Origin: a virus
Direction: 5' to 3' (one strand)
Virus record (IMG/VR): IMGVR_UViG_3300037842_001004
Coordinates: 1 to 54,705 of that record
DNA: 54,705 nt
Shown: positions 7,722-15,798 of the stretch, one piece after another
Layout of the letters: each line of letters starts with the position of its first letter
Position numbering within the stretch: the stretch's first letter is position 1
Program-made: the position numbers and the translations under genes
The notes under the pieces: generated by a model
Told to the model about the DNA's origin: nothing
The model's input: only the letters and a program-made list of their open reading frames with translations
Database searches by the model: none

Positions 7722-8170
7722 GCCGTCGACCCCCCCCGACCGTGGTCAACGCGGTGATCCTGCTCGCCGCGGACGCGCACAACGTCAGCTACAACGCGTT
7801 GTTGGCCCGAGCCCGGCCGCACAGGGTCTCGATGGCCCGCGCGCTGGTCTGGATGCTGTTGCGCAAGCACTACGGGACGAGTTGGCCGGAGCTGGCGAGG
7901 ATCCTCCGCCGGTCGGACCACACGTCACCGTTGCGCGCGGTCGCGAAGGAGTTGTTGCGGCAGGCCAAAGACCCCGAGAGGGCCGCCCTGGCCGCCTCCA
8001 TCTGGACGCGGGCCTACGCCCCGGAATCGGCGGAGAGGTCGCTCAGGGAGCGCACGTTGGCCGCCCTGGCGCCGCTCGGAGCGGTCAGCGGCGTGACGCT
8101 CCGGCCGGTCGGGGCGACAAGGGTGCATGTGAGTTTCACAATGGAGCTGCCAGAGGCGGCGGAGGTCTGA
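7718..8170 (+). CDS. Orphan DnaA domain IV-like DNA-binding protein
   Basis: 150 aa from TTG 7718 (TTGA overlap). Residues 9-85 follow the DnaA C-terminal domain: an initial helix with a basic patch (ARARPHRVSMARALVWMLLRKH), then TSWPELARILRRSDHTSPLRAV, which parallels the DnaA signature SL.EIG..FGRDHTTVLHA. No AAA+ domain is present, so this is a stand-alone DNA-binding module. It could bind DnaA boxes to help or compete with host DnaA, or act as a transcription factor. The last 40 residues form an unrelated beta-rich tail. Confidence 0.6.
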   Translation: MSRRPPPTVVNAVILLAADAHNVSYNALLARARPHRVSMARALVWMLLRKHYGTSWPELARILRRSDHTSPLRAVAKELLRQAKDPERAALAASIWTRAYAPESAERSLRERTLAALAPLGAVSGVTLRPVGATRVHVSFTMELPEAAEV

Positions 8171-8172
8171 GC

Positions 8173-8451
8173 GTGGCGAAGTGCGACATCCTGGTTGAGT
8201 TGGCGATGGAGGGGCCGGGTGACATCCCGATGGAGGTCACGATCCGCATCACGGACACCGGGGAAGCCACGCGCGTCCACGGCCCGCCCGACTCCTGGGA
8301 TCCGGGCGAGGAACCCGCATGGGAGTTCGTGAGCATCGAGGACGCCGACACAGGTGACGATCTACTCACCGGCGCGGACGAGGACTGGTTGGAGTCGCTC
8401 CGGGCGCCGGACGGCCGCCTCGACACGGAGGTCATCGAGGCGCTGGAGTGA
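8173..8451 (+). CDS. Acidic hypothetical protein, 92 aa
   Basis: GTG 8173 is preceded by GGAGG at 8161-8165. It is very acidic in its second half (IEDADTGDDLLTGADEDW) with a beta-like N-terminus (KCDILVELAMEG, MEVTIRITDTG). No family recognised. Acidity and size would suit a DNA mimic or inhibitor, but there is no direct support. Confidence 0.55.
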   Translation: MAKCDILVELAMEGPGDIPMEVTIRITDTGEATRVHGPPDSWDPGEEPAWEFVSIEDADTGDDLLTGADEDWLESLRAPDGRLDTEVIEALE

Positions 8452-8861
8452 GCCGACGGAAGAAGAAGTCGGAGCCGACTCATGGGGGGGATGTTCACCT
8501 GCACCGCATCGAGCGCGTGGAGGAGTGGCGACACCGGGCGGCTACTGAGCCCATCTCCGCGCGTGTATGGTGGTCGGGCGAAGCGCCTGGAGATCGTGTG
8601 GATGGTTCGTTCGACCTACAGCTCGCAAGGGACATCGGCGGGCCGCTGGTGGGGGCGTTGTTGTTGTGGGTGTGGAGCCGAGTTCGTGGCCTCGTGAAGC
8701 GGCTCAAGCTCGTGATGGATGACTCGGCCAGCGCCGCGGCGGTCGACAAGGCACTCAGCAAAATAGATGAGCGGGTCGCAGCGTTGGAGGCCCGGGATGG
8801 TCCGGTCGGCCCCGCCGCTACGCCAATGGGCACCACGAAGCAAGCCGAGGGGGACCCATGA
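8448..8861 (+). CDS. Single-pass membrane protein with coiled coil
   Basis: 137 aa from GTG 8448 (GTGA overlap). It has a basic N-terminus, one predicted membrane helix (IGGPLVGALLLWVWSRV, about residues 64-80), a basic segment and a short coiled coil (VDKALSKIDERVAALEARD). The layout resembles small holin-like phage proteins, but nothing proves lysis function. The next gene is the receiver-domain protein, which also has a hydrophobic segment, so a membrane pair is possible. Confidence 0.55.
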   Translation: MSRRKKKSEPTHGGDVHLHRIERVEEWRHRAATEPISARVWWSGEAPGDRVDGSFDLQLARDIGGPLVGALLLWVWSRVRGLVKRLKLVMDDSASAAAVDKALSKIDERVAALEARDGPVGPAATPMGTTKQAEGDP

Positions 8862-9298
8862 AGCGACCAGTTCACGTTCTGGTAGTCGAGGATGACGCAA
8901 CAGGGGTGCTCCGCCGGATCATCGAGAAGTGCGACGTGCCCTCCGAGGTCACCACGGTATCGAGCGCGGAGGAGGGGATCGTCCTGCTTCCGACCGTTGA
9001 CGCGGTAGTGACCGACCATCGCCTCGCGGGCGTCATGACGGGCGACCAACTCCGCGCAGCCGCCGAGGCTCGACAGGTCCCCGTCCTCCTCGTGTCGAGT
9101 TGCGATGTGCTCAGTCACACCGGGGCTTCGGTGGTCGTGTCGAAGGACCGGAGGTTGCGCCCGGCCATCCGTGAGTTCATGCGCCAATTCCAGGGGTTGC
9201 GCCGGTTCAGGGTGCGCGTCCGGCGCGCGCTGAACACCAAGGTCAGCGCCGCGGGAAGCGCGATCCTGATGACCGCGATCCTGACACTCGTCATGTAG
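8858..9298 (+). CDS. Response-regulator receiver-domain protein with hydrophobic C-terminal tail
   Basis: 146 aa, ATGA overlap. Residues 1-105 carry the receiver core: acidic EDD (11-13), phosphoacceptor Asp53 in VVTDHRL, Ser80/81 in VLLVSS and Lys96 in VVVSKD, all in the right order and spacing. There is no output domain. A basic stretch (RRFRVRVRRALNTK) is followed by a hydrophobic helix (AAGSAILMTAILTLVM) to the stop, suggesting membrane attachment. Such a protein could take phosphate from host histidine kinases or tether to the TM protein upstream. Both roles are inference. Confidence 0.7.
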   Translation: MKRPVHVLVVEDDATGVLRRIIEKCDVPSEVTTVSSAEEGIVLLPTVDAVVTDHRLAGVMTGDQLRAAAEARQVPVLLVSSCDVLSHTGASVVVSKDRRLRPAIREFMRQFQGLRRFRVRVRRALNTKVSAAGSAILMTAILTLVM

Positions 9299-9372
9299 CA
9301 GGGGTGTGCGCGTGTGAGGCCACACGGAGCGCCGCGGTGAAGGTCAAGCCGACCGCGTAGCCGCCCGTGGGC

Positions 9373-9396
9373 GAGACCGCATAGCTGTGCTACATT
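9373..9396 (+). promoter_or_regulatory. Weak promoter candidate in the 221-base gap before the small terminase
   Basis: The gap 9299-9519 holds no convincing gene. At 9386-9396 GTGCTACATT gives a good -10 box (TACATT 9391-9396) inside an imperfect inverted repeat (TAGC TGT GCTA). No TTGACA-like box lies 17 bases upstream, so activity would need an activator or another -35. Confidence 0.35.
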
Positions 9397-9519
9397 GCAG
9401 GGGTACGCCGGGTCTCGAAGGGGTCCGACGCACCGGAGCATCCAGGGCGACGGGCCGCTAAGTCCGCGGAAGGGCTAAAGAAACTGAGCGATACCCCCCG
9501 GGACCCTCTCGACCCCCCG

Positions 9520-10230
9520 GTGCCTAAAGAGGCCGACCGGACGCCCTTCGCGATCCTCGATTTGAGGTCCAAGGGGTGGGGCGTCAAGCGCGTGGCAAAG
9601 GAGCTGGGCGCCGGGCCGTCGAGGGTGCGGAGGGTCGACCAGGACGTCGAGGTCCGCGACCGATGGCGCGCCTACCAGCACGCGACGAACGAATGGGAGA
9701 AGAGGAAACGGGACAGAGACATAGTCGATACGGTCATCGAGCACGCGTGCATCACGACCGCCGCGGCCGCGCACGGCGTGAGCCGGGTCACGGTTTACAA
9801 GGCCATCCAACGCACGAACGCGATGGTCGAGGTCCGTGTCCTCGTCACGATGCAGCGCACGCTCGCGGAGCTGGCAGCGGGAAAGCACGCCGTCGACGCG
9901 GTCAACCAACTCGCGGCCATCGTCTCGAACGCCGGTGAGGCGCCCGTTGGTCGAGCCCGAGCCGCGGAGACGCTCCGAAAGTTCCTCGCGGAGCCCACGG
10001 GGGGCGGCGCGCGTCACACAACGAACTTCGCCGCGGCAGAGCGTGGCGGGGTTGCGGTCGCCGGCGACAACGCGGAGGCATCAGCGATGTCCGTGGATCT
10101 GCCGACGCCGCCGCACGAGAGGTCGATGCCCCTGGCGCTGGTTCACAGCGTGAGTAGGGCAATCATCGAAGCCGAGAACGCCGGCGCCATGCCGCCGGTT
10201 CTGGAGGTAAAGGGTGATGACTTTGAGTGA
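9520..10230 (+). CDS. Putative terminase small subunit (two helix-turn-helix regions)
   Basis: 236 aa from GTG 9520, the only standard start codon after the upstream stop at 9382-9384; no good ribosome site is visible, so the start is uncertain. Residues 10-35 (LRSKGWGVKRVAKELGAGPSRVRRV) and 72-100 (HACITTAAAAHGVSRVTVYKAI) are helix-turn-helix-like. A helical middle (EVRVLVTMQRTLAELAAGKHAVDAV) could form the oligomerisation core. Small terminase subunits bind pac/cos DNA and feed it to the large subunit, encoded 2.9 kb downstream. The assignment rests on motif type and position. Confidence 0.55.
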   Translation: MPKEADRTPFAILDLRSKGWGVKRVAKELGAGPSRVRRVDQDVEVRDRWRAYQHATNEWEKRKRDRDIVDTVIEHACITTAAAAHGVSRVTVYKAIQRTNAMVEVRVLVTMQRTLAELAAGKHAVDAVNQLAAIVSNAGEAPVGRARAAETLRKFLAEPTGGGARHTTNFAAAERGGVAVAGDNAEASAMSVDLPTPPHERSMPLALVHSVSRAIIEAENAGAMPPVLEVKGDDFE

Positions 10231-10567
10231 GACGATGGAAGCCCGCGCTCGTGATCTGCTGGCAGACGAAGGGGTGCGCGCACACTGGGCGATCCCGGTC
10301 GACCTGGACGACGTGGTCGTGGCCGTCCTGGCTCGATGCGAGCAGGGGCGCAGCCGACCCGCGGCCGAGCGTTACCTGGGGCCGGCGCCGCCCGGGTTCC
10401 GCGTGGTCGCCCACAAGATGCCCGAGGACGCCGGATGGGCTCGCCTGTCCTGGTGGCTCGTTTGGTACGAGAAGACCGTCGTGCGTGTGGTCGGCCGCGC
10501 ATTCGCTGGGGCAGGCGGTGTCACCTTGATCGAGCCCGCCGGCCCGTTTGGCGCTGCCACGGGGTGA
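10217..10567 (+). CDS. Hypothetical protein, 116 aa
   Basis: ATG 10217 has GGAGG at 10203-10207 (9-base spacing); GTG 10214 is the alternative. It overlaps the small-terminase end by 14 bases. N-terminal helix (ETMEARARDLLADEG), then mixed sequence with Trp-rich WARLSWWLVWYEKTVV. No family recognised. Confidence 0.6.
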   Translation: MTLSETMEARARDLLADEGVRAHWAIPVDLDDVVVAVLARCEQGRSRPAAERYLGPAPPGFRVVAHKMPEDAGWARLSWWLVWYEKTVVRVVGRAFAGAGGVTLIEPAGPFGAATG

Positions 10568-10764
10568 GAGCGAGGGATGCCGAGCGGGAGGCGATGCGTC
10601 GAGCAATGCGCGCCGGACTCGGCACCCCTTCGCGGACGGTCCGCGTCACCCCCGAGGGGTCGCGGCTAGAGGTCGAGTGGACGGTGGGCTTCGGTCCTCG
10701 GGTGGGCAGCTTCGAGCTGGTGATGTTCGCAACGGCGCCGCGAGGGCGGTGCGAGGGATGCTAG
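10564..10764 (+). CDS. Small hypothetical protein, 66 aa
   Basis: Starts at GTG 10564, overlapping the previous stop as GTGA. Basic helix (RARDAEREAMRRAMRAG) followed by a beta-rich half (RTVRVTPEGSRLEVEWTV). Ends in CEGC. No family recognised; the overlap is the main support. Confidence 0.5.
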   Translation: MRARDAEREAMRRAMRAGLGTPSRTVRVTPEGSRLEVEWTVGFGPRVGSFELVMFATAPRGRCEGC

Positions 10765-10977
10765 ATGGGGTCGCGAGACAGTACGTGGACGATGCGCTTC
10801 GACGCGCTTCACCTGAGAGTGAATCGGCTGGCAGGCGAGGACCTCTACACGGTCGTCGCCACGCAAGCCCTCCCTACTGAGGAGGGCGCCCCCCCGGCCG
10901 TCCACATCGGCGCACTCTCCGCCGACGAGTTGGGTGACCTGGGCGAACGGCTCCTGAGCATCGCGAGGTCGGCGTGA
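10765..10977 (+). CDS. Small hypothetical protein, 70 aa
   Basis: ATG 10765 directly follows the TAG of the previous gene; AGGG 5 bases upstream may serve as ribosome site. A beta-hairpin-like middle (LYTVVATQAL) and a C-terminal helix (DELGDLGERLLSIARSA). No family recognised. Confidence 0.5.
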   Translation: MGSRDSTWTMRFDALHLRVNRLAGEDLYTVVATQALPTEEGAPPAVHIGALSADELGDLGERLLSIARSA

Positions 10978-10984
10978 CCGCCGA

Positions 10985-11680
10985 ATGAGGTTCAGCACCC
11001 TACGAGCAGTCGTCGCGGACCCTGTCGGGCCTGCGAGCCAGGACTTCGCATTGGAGTTCTACGGCTCCGTCGGCGGGCGTCTGCTCGCGCTCCTGGGGCC
11101 GCGCATCGCGGATCCGTCCGGCACCCTGGAGGCCAAGACGCGCGAGTTGGTCTCGATGGCCGAGCTGCGCGCCATGCCGCACGCGACCCTTGGCTACGCG
11201 ATGTCCGAGTGGCTTCACGAGCACGGCTTCCCGACGCTCACGGATGACGCGTACATCCTCGGCCTGGAGCCGTGGCGCCTCGCGCGGGCCGTGAAGTGGC
11301 ACGACGCGATCCACGTCGTCCTGGGGACGGGAGCCTACGGCCCGAGCGACGAGATGCTCACGATGGGCGCCGCGCTCGCCAGCCGGAGGGTGCCCCCGCC
11401 CTACTTCACGGCGATCGCCGCGCTCCTGCCCGTCCTGGCGATGGGGTCGCGGACGTACCGCCGGGCCGTGCCGATGCTCTGGAAGGGCGCGGTGAGCATG
11501 CGTCGAGCTGGGTTCACCGGTCCGACGGCCGACTGGGTCGGCTTCGACTGGGAGGGCCACCTCGACACGGCGCTCCTCGACGTGCGGCAGATGTTCGGCG
11601 TTCCGAAGTGGGGGGTTGACCCGAGTCGCGTCGAGGTCGAGAAACATAAAGCGATGCGCTCGCGCCTGGACGACGACTGA
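10985..11680 (+). CDS. Coq4-like protein
   Basis: 231 aa. The middle region follows Coq4-family architecture: ATLGYAMSEWLHEHGF (67-82), then a Tyr/Arg stretch, then KWHDAIHVVLGTGAYGPSDE (104-123) with His106-Asp107-x-x-His110 and Glu123, close to the family's zinc motif HDxxH-x11-E (here x12; Asp122 sits at x11). The segment after it (PPPYFTAIAALLPVL) fits the helical C-terminal half. Coq4 proteins bind quinone intermediates in ubiquinone synthesis. A phage copy between the terminase subunits is unexpected; it could be a lipid- or metal-binding protein built on the same helical fold. Function in the phage is unknown. Confidence 0.5.
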   Translation: MRFSTLRAVVADPVGPASQDFALEFYGSVGGRLLALLGPRIADPSGTLEAKTRELVSMAELRAMPHATLGYAMSEWLHEHGFPTLTDDAYILGLEPWRLARAVKWHDAIHVVLGTGAYGPSDEMLTMGAALASRRVPPPYFTAIAALLPVLAMGSRTYRRAVPMLWKGAVSMRRAGFTGPTADWVGFDWEGHLDTALLDVRQMFGVPKWGVDPSRVEVEKHKAMRSRLDDD

Positions 11681-12069
11681 TGCACGACTGGCGAGAATGC
11701 GAGAACTGCAACCTGATGGGGGATAGCCCGTTGTTGCGGAACCTCCTGTCGGCCTCGACCGCGATTGCGGAAGGCGAGAAGGCCGCGCTGCGCGTCAACC
11801 AGCCGATGACGTACGACGCGGTGGTCCTCTGGACCCTGGCTCACGGGCTCTCGATGATGGCCCATTGGGGCCGCGATACAGCGCCCAACAAGATGCGCGG
11901 CGCCCTGCTCAACGTCGTCGTCTCCCGCGAGGAAGACGACGAGGGAGCCGGGCCGCCCGAGTGGCTCACAGCCCGACTGTGGAGCAAGGCGGAGTCGATG
12001 CGCCGGGCTACGGGCGTTCCGCCGGCCGGGGCGCTCGAACTACTTCCAACGGTTGGGGGGAGACATTGA
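11680..12069 (+). CDS. Hypothetical protein, 129 aa
   Basis: TGATG overlap with the Coq4-like gene. Helical N-terminal two thirds (NLLSASTAIAEGEKAALRVN, AVVLWTLAHGLSMMAHWG) with a CxxC near the start (CENC). No family recognised. Confidence 0.55.
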   Translation: MHDWRECENCNLMGDSPLLRNLLSASTAIAEGEKAALRVNQPMTYDAVVLWTLAHGLSMMAHWGRDTAPNKMRGALLNVVVSREEDDEGAGPPEWLTARLWSKAESMRRATGVPPAGALELLPTVGGRH

Positions 12070-12107
12070 CCGAGTCGCCCGCCTAAGCTCGCCGTTGGAG
12101 GGACGTC

Positions 12108-12401
12108 ATGCCTGATAGTTTGCTTACTGAACTCCTCAATTTCGGGGCTTTGGGTCTTTTTGCCGCGTTCCTCGTGTGGCAGCACCTGTCCATGCAAAAG
12201 CGTCTCGACGCGCTGGTCGGGGGATTCCAGGCCCAACTCAAAGAGATCGAGCTGGGCTACGATAAGCGGATCGAGGTCATGCGCCAGCGGTATGACGTCG
12301 TGATTGAGGGTCATAGCGAGAGGGCTCGGGAAGAGAAGGCGGCGCTTGATCGGCAGAAGGAAGAGTTGCAAAAACAGCTCCTAGAGACTCTTAGTGGGTA
12401 G
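12108..12401 (+). CDS. Membrane-anchored coiled-coil protein (holin-like candidate)
   Basis: 97 aa with GGAGGG upstream of ATG 12108. One membrane helix (LLNFGALGLFAAFLVWQHL, about 6-24) is followed by a long charged coiled coil to the end (MQKRLDALVGGFQAQL ... AALDRQKEELQKQLLE). This N-in/one-helix/coiled-coil plan resembles BhlA/UviB-type holins and other small membrane proteins. Placement before the large terminase is compatible with lysis or assembly. No catalytic motif, so function is open. Confidence 0.55.
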   Translation: MPDSLLTELLNFGALGLFAAFLVWQHLSMQKRLDALVGGFQAQLKEIELGYDKRIEVMRQRYDVVIEGHSERAREEKAALDRQKEELQKQLLETLSG

Positions 12402-12408
12402 CGGTTGA

Positions 12409-12843
12409 ATGAGCGCGTCGAGGAAGGCCAAGCGGGCCGCCGAGAGGGCCGCCCTGAAGCTCGGTAAGGCCAGCGCGGCCGAAGAGGTGGTGAAGGCCAC
12501 GACCGGCCGCGTCGCCTACGAGGTCGCCGTCTGCGTCCTGACCGAGGGGTCACCGGAGCGCCAGCGCGGGGAGAAGATCCTCGGCAACATGCGCCACCTG
12601 GAGGTCGCCACCCTGGCGCCGGCCATGCGCGCAGCTCGCATCGCCATCCGCGCCGAGATGGACGGCCGCAAGATGTCGCGCGCCGAGGTCAACCAGTGGC
12701 TCGACGACCGGTGCAACGCGAACGACGAGGTGAAGGGCGCCCGGCGGACGTACATTGAGTTGGACGCAGAGTTGCGCGGCTTGTTGCGTGGTGCGCTGCC
12801 GCGCCTCCTGGCCGCCGTAAAGGGCGAGGGCACCGATGGATGA
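12409..12843 (+). CDS. Hypothetical protein before the terminase, 144 aa
   Basis: Basic, helical N-terminus (ASRKAKRAAERAALKLGKAS), middle helix with KILGNMRHLEVATLAPAM, then EVNQWLDDRCNANDE and Arg/Leu-rich C-terminus. No family recognised; by position a packaging accessory or head-joining factor is possible but unproven. Confidence 0.55.
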   Translation: MSASRKAKRAAERAALKLGKASAAEEVVKATTGRVAYEVAVCVLTEGSPERQRGEKILGNMRHLEVATLAPAMRAARIAIRAEMDGRKMSRAEVNQWLDDRCNANDEVKGARRTYIELDAELRGLLRGALPRLLAAVKGEGTDG

Positions 12844-13075
12844 CGACGTTTTTAGCTCGACGGGGGAGGGACACGACACGACGCCGGCCCCACCATTCCC
12901 GGCCGAGCCGAGCACTTGCGACCACGGCGTCGAGTGGCGCGGCCCGGACTGGCCGTGCGGGCGTTGCGCTGCCGCCCTGAACCCGCCGAGTGAGCCCCGC
13001 ATCCCGATGTGGGTCGGCATGCTCGCGGCGGCCGTGGTGGGCTTCCTGGCGGGCTACGTCGCGGGGGCGTCGTGA
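12836..13075 (+). CDS. Small membrane protein with N-terminal zinc knuckle
   Basis: 79 aa, ATG 12836 overlapping the previous stop by 8 bases. CDHG ... CGRC (two Cys pairs about 15 residues apart) suggests a zinc knuckle; the last 22 residues (WVGMLAAAVVGFLAGYVAG) are a C-terminal membrane helix. No family recognised. The 19-base gap to the terminase start has no good ribosome site. Confidence 0.55.
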   Translation: MDDDVFSSTGEGHDTTPAPPFPAEPSTCDHGVEWRGPDWPCGRCAAALNPPSEPRIPMWVGMLAAAVVGFLAGYVAGAS

Positions 13076-13094
13076 CGACCCACCTGCGGGCCTG

Positions 13095-15242
13095 ATGAGG
13101 CGCCGGCTCCTCTCTACAGCCCTCGGGGCGCTCCTCGCCCTGGTGACCGCCCAGGCCCTACCGCATGTTCAGGCCGCCGAGGCGAGGGTCACCGTCCAGC
13201 GCCAACTGAAACGGGCCAAGCGCCAGCTCAGGCGGCGCCGCGTCGACCTCTCGACCGTCCACACGAAGAGGCTCACCCCGAAGCGGCTGGCTGCAGCCGC
13301 GGCCGCCTTGGCCGAGCAGGGCCTGCCCGAGGACCCCGAGGAACTCCGGGCGTGGGTCCGGGCCAACCATCACGAACTGGGGCGCGGCTCCCTGGCGTAT
13401 TGGATGCGCTACGAGCTGGGGATGGAGGTCGGGCCGCACCACCTGGAGTGGTCCGAGTTGCTGACGGAGCACTCGCACCTCGCGCTCCTGGCGGCTCGCG
13501 GGCACGGCAAGTCGGCGTTCTGGTCCTACGCCTACCCGCTGTGGCGCTCCTGGCGGGATCCCAACGTCCAGGGGTTGCTCATCAGCAACACCGAGGACCA
13601 AGTCGCCAAGCTCATGCGGATCGTCAAGAACGGTCGGAGCTTCGTCGACGAGGGCGGGCACGTTTGGAACATGCCGCCGGCGTCGACCCTGCCGGCGCTC
13701 AAGGACCTCATCCCCGACACCTGGGAGCGGTCGTGGACCACCGAGCGGATCACGTTCCTGAACGGCTCCGAGTTCCGCGCAGAGACGTTCGGGACCTCGT
13801 TTCGAGGCGAGCACGTCACCTGGATCATCGTCGACGACCCTCTACGGGAGAACTCGCAGTACAGCGCCACCGAGCGCGCCAAGGCGAAGGACTTCCTGTT
13901 CCGCACGGTCACGAAGATGTTGTTGCCGGCGCGGTTCGCGCAGATCGCGGTCATCGGCACGCCGATGCACGGCGACGACCTCCACGCCGAGCTTGCCCGA
14001 CTGAGCGCCTGGGGCGCCCGTAGGGGGCGTCTGCGCGGGGACTGGTACCAACGGCCCTATCCGGGCCACTGGGTCGATAAGGACGGCGAGCACTACTACC
14101 TCTGGCCGCGTCTGCGCGGTCCCGAGTGGCACGACCGGGAGCGCGAGTCGAACGGGCTCGCGTACGCCCAGGAAATCGAATTGCGCCCGGCCTCCGACGA
14201 GGTCTCGCTGTTCCCGATCGACCTCTTCTCCAGGCGGGAGGAGACGCTCGACGCGAACTTCTGTTCGCAGCCGGACCGGGCCGACATCATCGCCAACGGC
14301 TGGTCGGTCTACATGGGGGTCGACATCGCGATTAGCGCGGAGGTCGGCGCGGACTACTTCGTGATCGTCGTCCTGGCGGTCGACGACAACGGCAACCGCT
14401 GGCTGATCGATATGCCGCGCTTCAAGGGCATGCCCTACGAGGCGCAGCTCTCGGAGATAACCGCGGCCGCGCGCCGCTACGGCGCCGACCTGATCTTCAT
14501 CGAGTCGAACCAGTTGCAGATCGTCTACAGCCAGAAGCTGCGCGTGAGCACGGACCTACCGGTGCGGCCGTTCAAGACGGGGGTCGAGAAGCACTCGCTG
14601 CGCAAGGGTGTTCCGAGCCTCCGGCCGCTCATCGAGAACGGGAAGCTGCGCCTGCCGCACGGCAACGCGCACGGCGAGGAAATCACCCGAACGCTGATGG
14701 GTGAACTGAACGATTTTGGGTTCGTCGACGGCAAGGTCCAGGGCATCGGCAACCACGACGATACGGTCATGGCGCTGTGGATCTGCGACCAAGCGATCCG
14801 GGCGGGGGCAGAGTGGGGATTCATCGACTCGCTCGCCGGCGACGGGCTCGACGCTCACATGGGGACCGACTCGAAGCGGGTGGCGGCGAAGGCTGTGGTC
14901 GAGGGCGAGGACGCAACGGGCGTGCTCGCGGGGATGGTCGAGACGGACCGGCGCGCGGAGTTGGCGAGACTCTACGGCGAGAACAGCCCCGTATCGCCCA
15001 GGGTGAACCCGGACGCGGTGCGCTGGCGCCACGCTGCAGCGATCCACCCCGAGGGCCTGGAAGGCGCCCAGGACGCCGGCGCGACCCTGCCAGGGTCGAG
15101 GTCGGAGCACATCAGGGCATGGAACGCGTTGTCGAAGGAGAGGCCGAACCCGGTCGAGTGTGACCGGTCATTCGGTGAGCTGGCGAACGATTGGGGGCTC
15201 GACCTCGTCCTGGCACTCCTTCGCGACTTGCTCGACCTGTAG
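13095..15242 (+). CDS. Terminase large subunit
   Basis: 715 aa. ATPase domain: Walker A-like AARGHGKS (133-140), Walker B WIIVDD (243-248), coupling motif VIGTP (286-290). RNase H-like nuclease domain: MGVDIAIS (~408-415), a central acidic strand (IFIESNQLQ, ~468-476) and NHDDTVMALW (~554-563) supplying the metal-binding acids. It cuts concatemers and pumps DNA through the portal. ATG 13095 is taken as start, but it gives a signal-peptide-like N-terminus (MRRRLLSTALGALLALVTAQA) that is odd for a cytoplasmic motor; GTG 13143 (codon 17) is an alternative. About 140 residues follow the nuclease domain. Confidence 0.92.
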   Translation: MRRRLLSTALGALLALVTAQALPHVQAAEARVTVQRQLKRAKRQLRRRRVDLSTVHTKRLTPKRLAAAAAALAEQGLPEDPEELRAWVRANHHELGRGSLAYWMRYELGMEVGPHHLEWSELLTEHSHLALLAARGHGKSAFWSYAYPLWRSWRDPNVQGLLISNTEDQVAKLMRIVKNGRSFVDEGGHVWNMPPASTLPALKDLIPDTWERSWTTERITFLNGSEFRAETFGTSFRGEHVTWIIVDDPLRENSQYSATERAKAKDFLFRTVTKMLLPARFAQIAVIGTPMHGDDLHAELARLSAWGARRGRLRGDWYQRPYPGHWVDKDGEHYYLWPRLRGPEWHDRERESNGLAYAQEIELRPASDEVSLFPIDLFSRREETLDANFCSQPDRADIIANGWSVYMGVDIAISAEVGADYFVIVVLAVDDNGNRWLIDMPRFKGMPYEAQLSEITAAARRYGADLIFIESNQLQIVYSQKLRVSTDLPVRPFKTGVEKHSLRKGVPSLRPLIENGKLRLPHGNAHGEEITRTLMGELNDFGFVDGKVQGIGNHDDTVMALWICDQAIRAGAEWGFIDSLAGDGLDAHMGTDSKRVAAKAVVEGEDATGVLAGMVETDRRAELARLYGENSPVSPRVNPDAVRWRHAAAIHPEGLEGAQDAGATLPGSRSEHIRAWNALSKERPNPVECDRSFGELANDWGLDLVLALLRDLLDL

Positions 15243-15273
15243 CTTCCGGTCGTGCTCGGCCTGGGGTGGCTCA

Positions 15274-15780
15274 TTAGTTGGCTCCGTCACCGATGGCGCA
15301 GACGATGCCGTCGGCGTACGCGACTGCGCGGTCGACGGCGGTAGCGGTCACGCACCACTCGGGCGAGCCGCTGTCGAGGTTCAGGCCGATGCGGGCGCGC
15401 TCACGCAGGGTGCCCAGGTAGTAGCGCGACACGAACTGGAGGCTCTCCACGCCGCGGCTCGCGTCGTAGAACTCGACGAGCACGTCGCGGATGTTGGTGT
15501 CGCCGTTCCAAGTCTTCGGCGGCTGCTCGACCAGTCGATGCGTCAGGCAGTTGTTGAGCCCGTACCGCTCGCCGAAGCGAACGACTCGGACCGCGAACTC
15601 GCGGCCGCCGTCGAGCCCGCCCAGGACGCGCAAGAGCGGGCGCTCGGGCGGCACGACGGCCTCCGGCGCCTCGGGGTGCCGGTACGGCTCGTCGTACTCG
15701 GGCGGGGGGTCGGGGTCGTCGCAGCCAGCGCGCCGGTCGCGCTCGCGCTCGACGTGATCGTTGATCTGTCGGTCGGTCAT
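15274..15780 (-). CDS. Hypothetical protein of the minus-strand cassette, 168 aa
   Basis: Convergent with the terminase, 31 bases apart. ATG 15780 (MTDRQINDHVERE) is chosen; ATG 15798 and TTG 15834 are in frame. An acidic/Pro-rich stretch (DPDPPPEYDEPYRHPEAPEA) leads to a mixed domain (EFAVRVVRFGERYGLNNCLTHRLV ... VLVEFYDASRGVESLQFVSRYYLGTLRERARIGL). No family recognised. The DNA just before the start (15799-15889) is an inverted copy of the 5' end of the gene at 17910. Confidence 0.55.
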   Translation of the reverse strand: MTDRQINDHVERERDRRAGCDDPDPPPEYDEPYRHPEAPEAVVPPERPLLRVLGGLDGGREFAVRVVRFGERYGLNNCLTHRLVEQPPKTWNGDTNIRDVLVEFYDASRGVESLQFVSRYYLGTLRERARIGLNLDSGSPEWCVTATAVDRAVAYADGIVCAIGDGAN

Positions 15781-15798
15781 CCCTCGTGGGTCTCGCAT

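Noticed and set aside
12060-12095. TTGACC-based promoter before the TM/coiled-coil gene
   Set aside because: No acceptable -10 box at 16-18 bases and no palindrome; TAAGCT is only 12 bases away.
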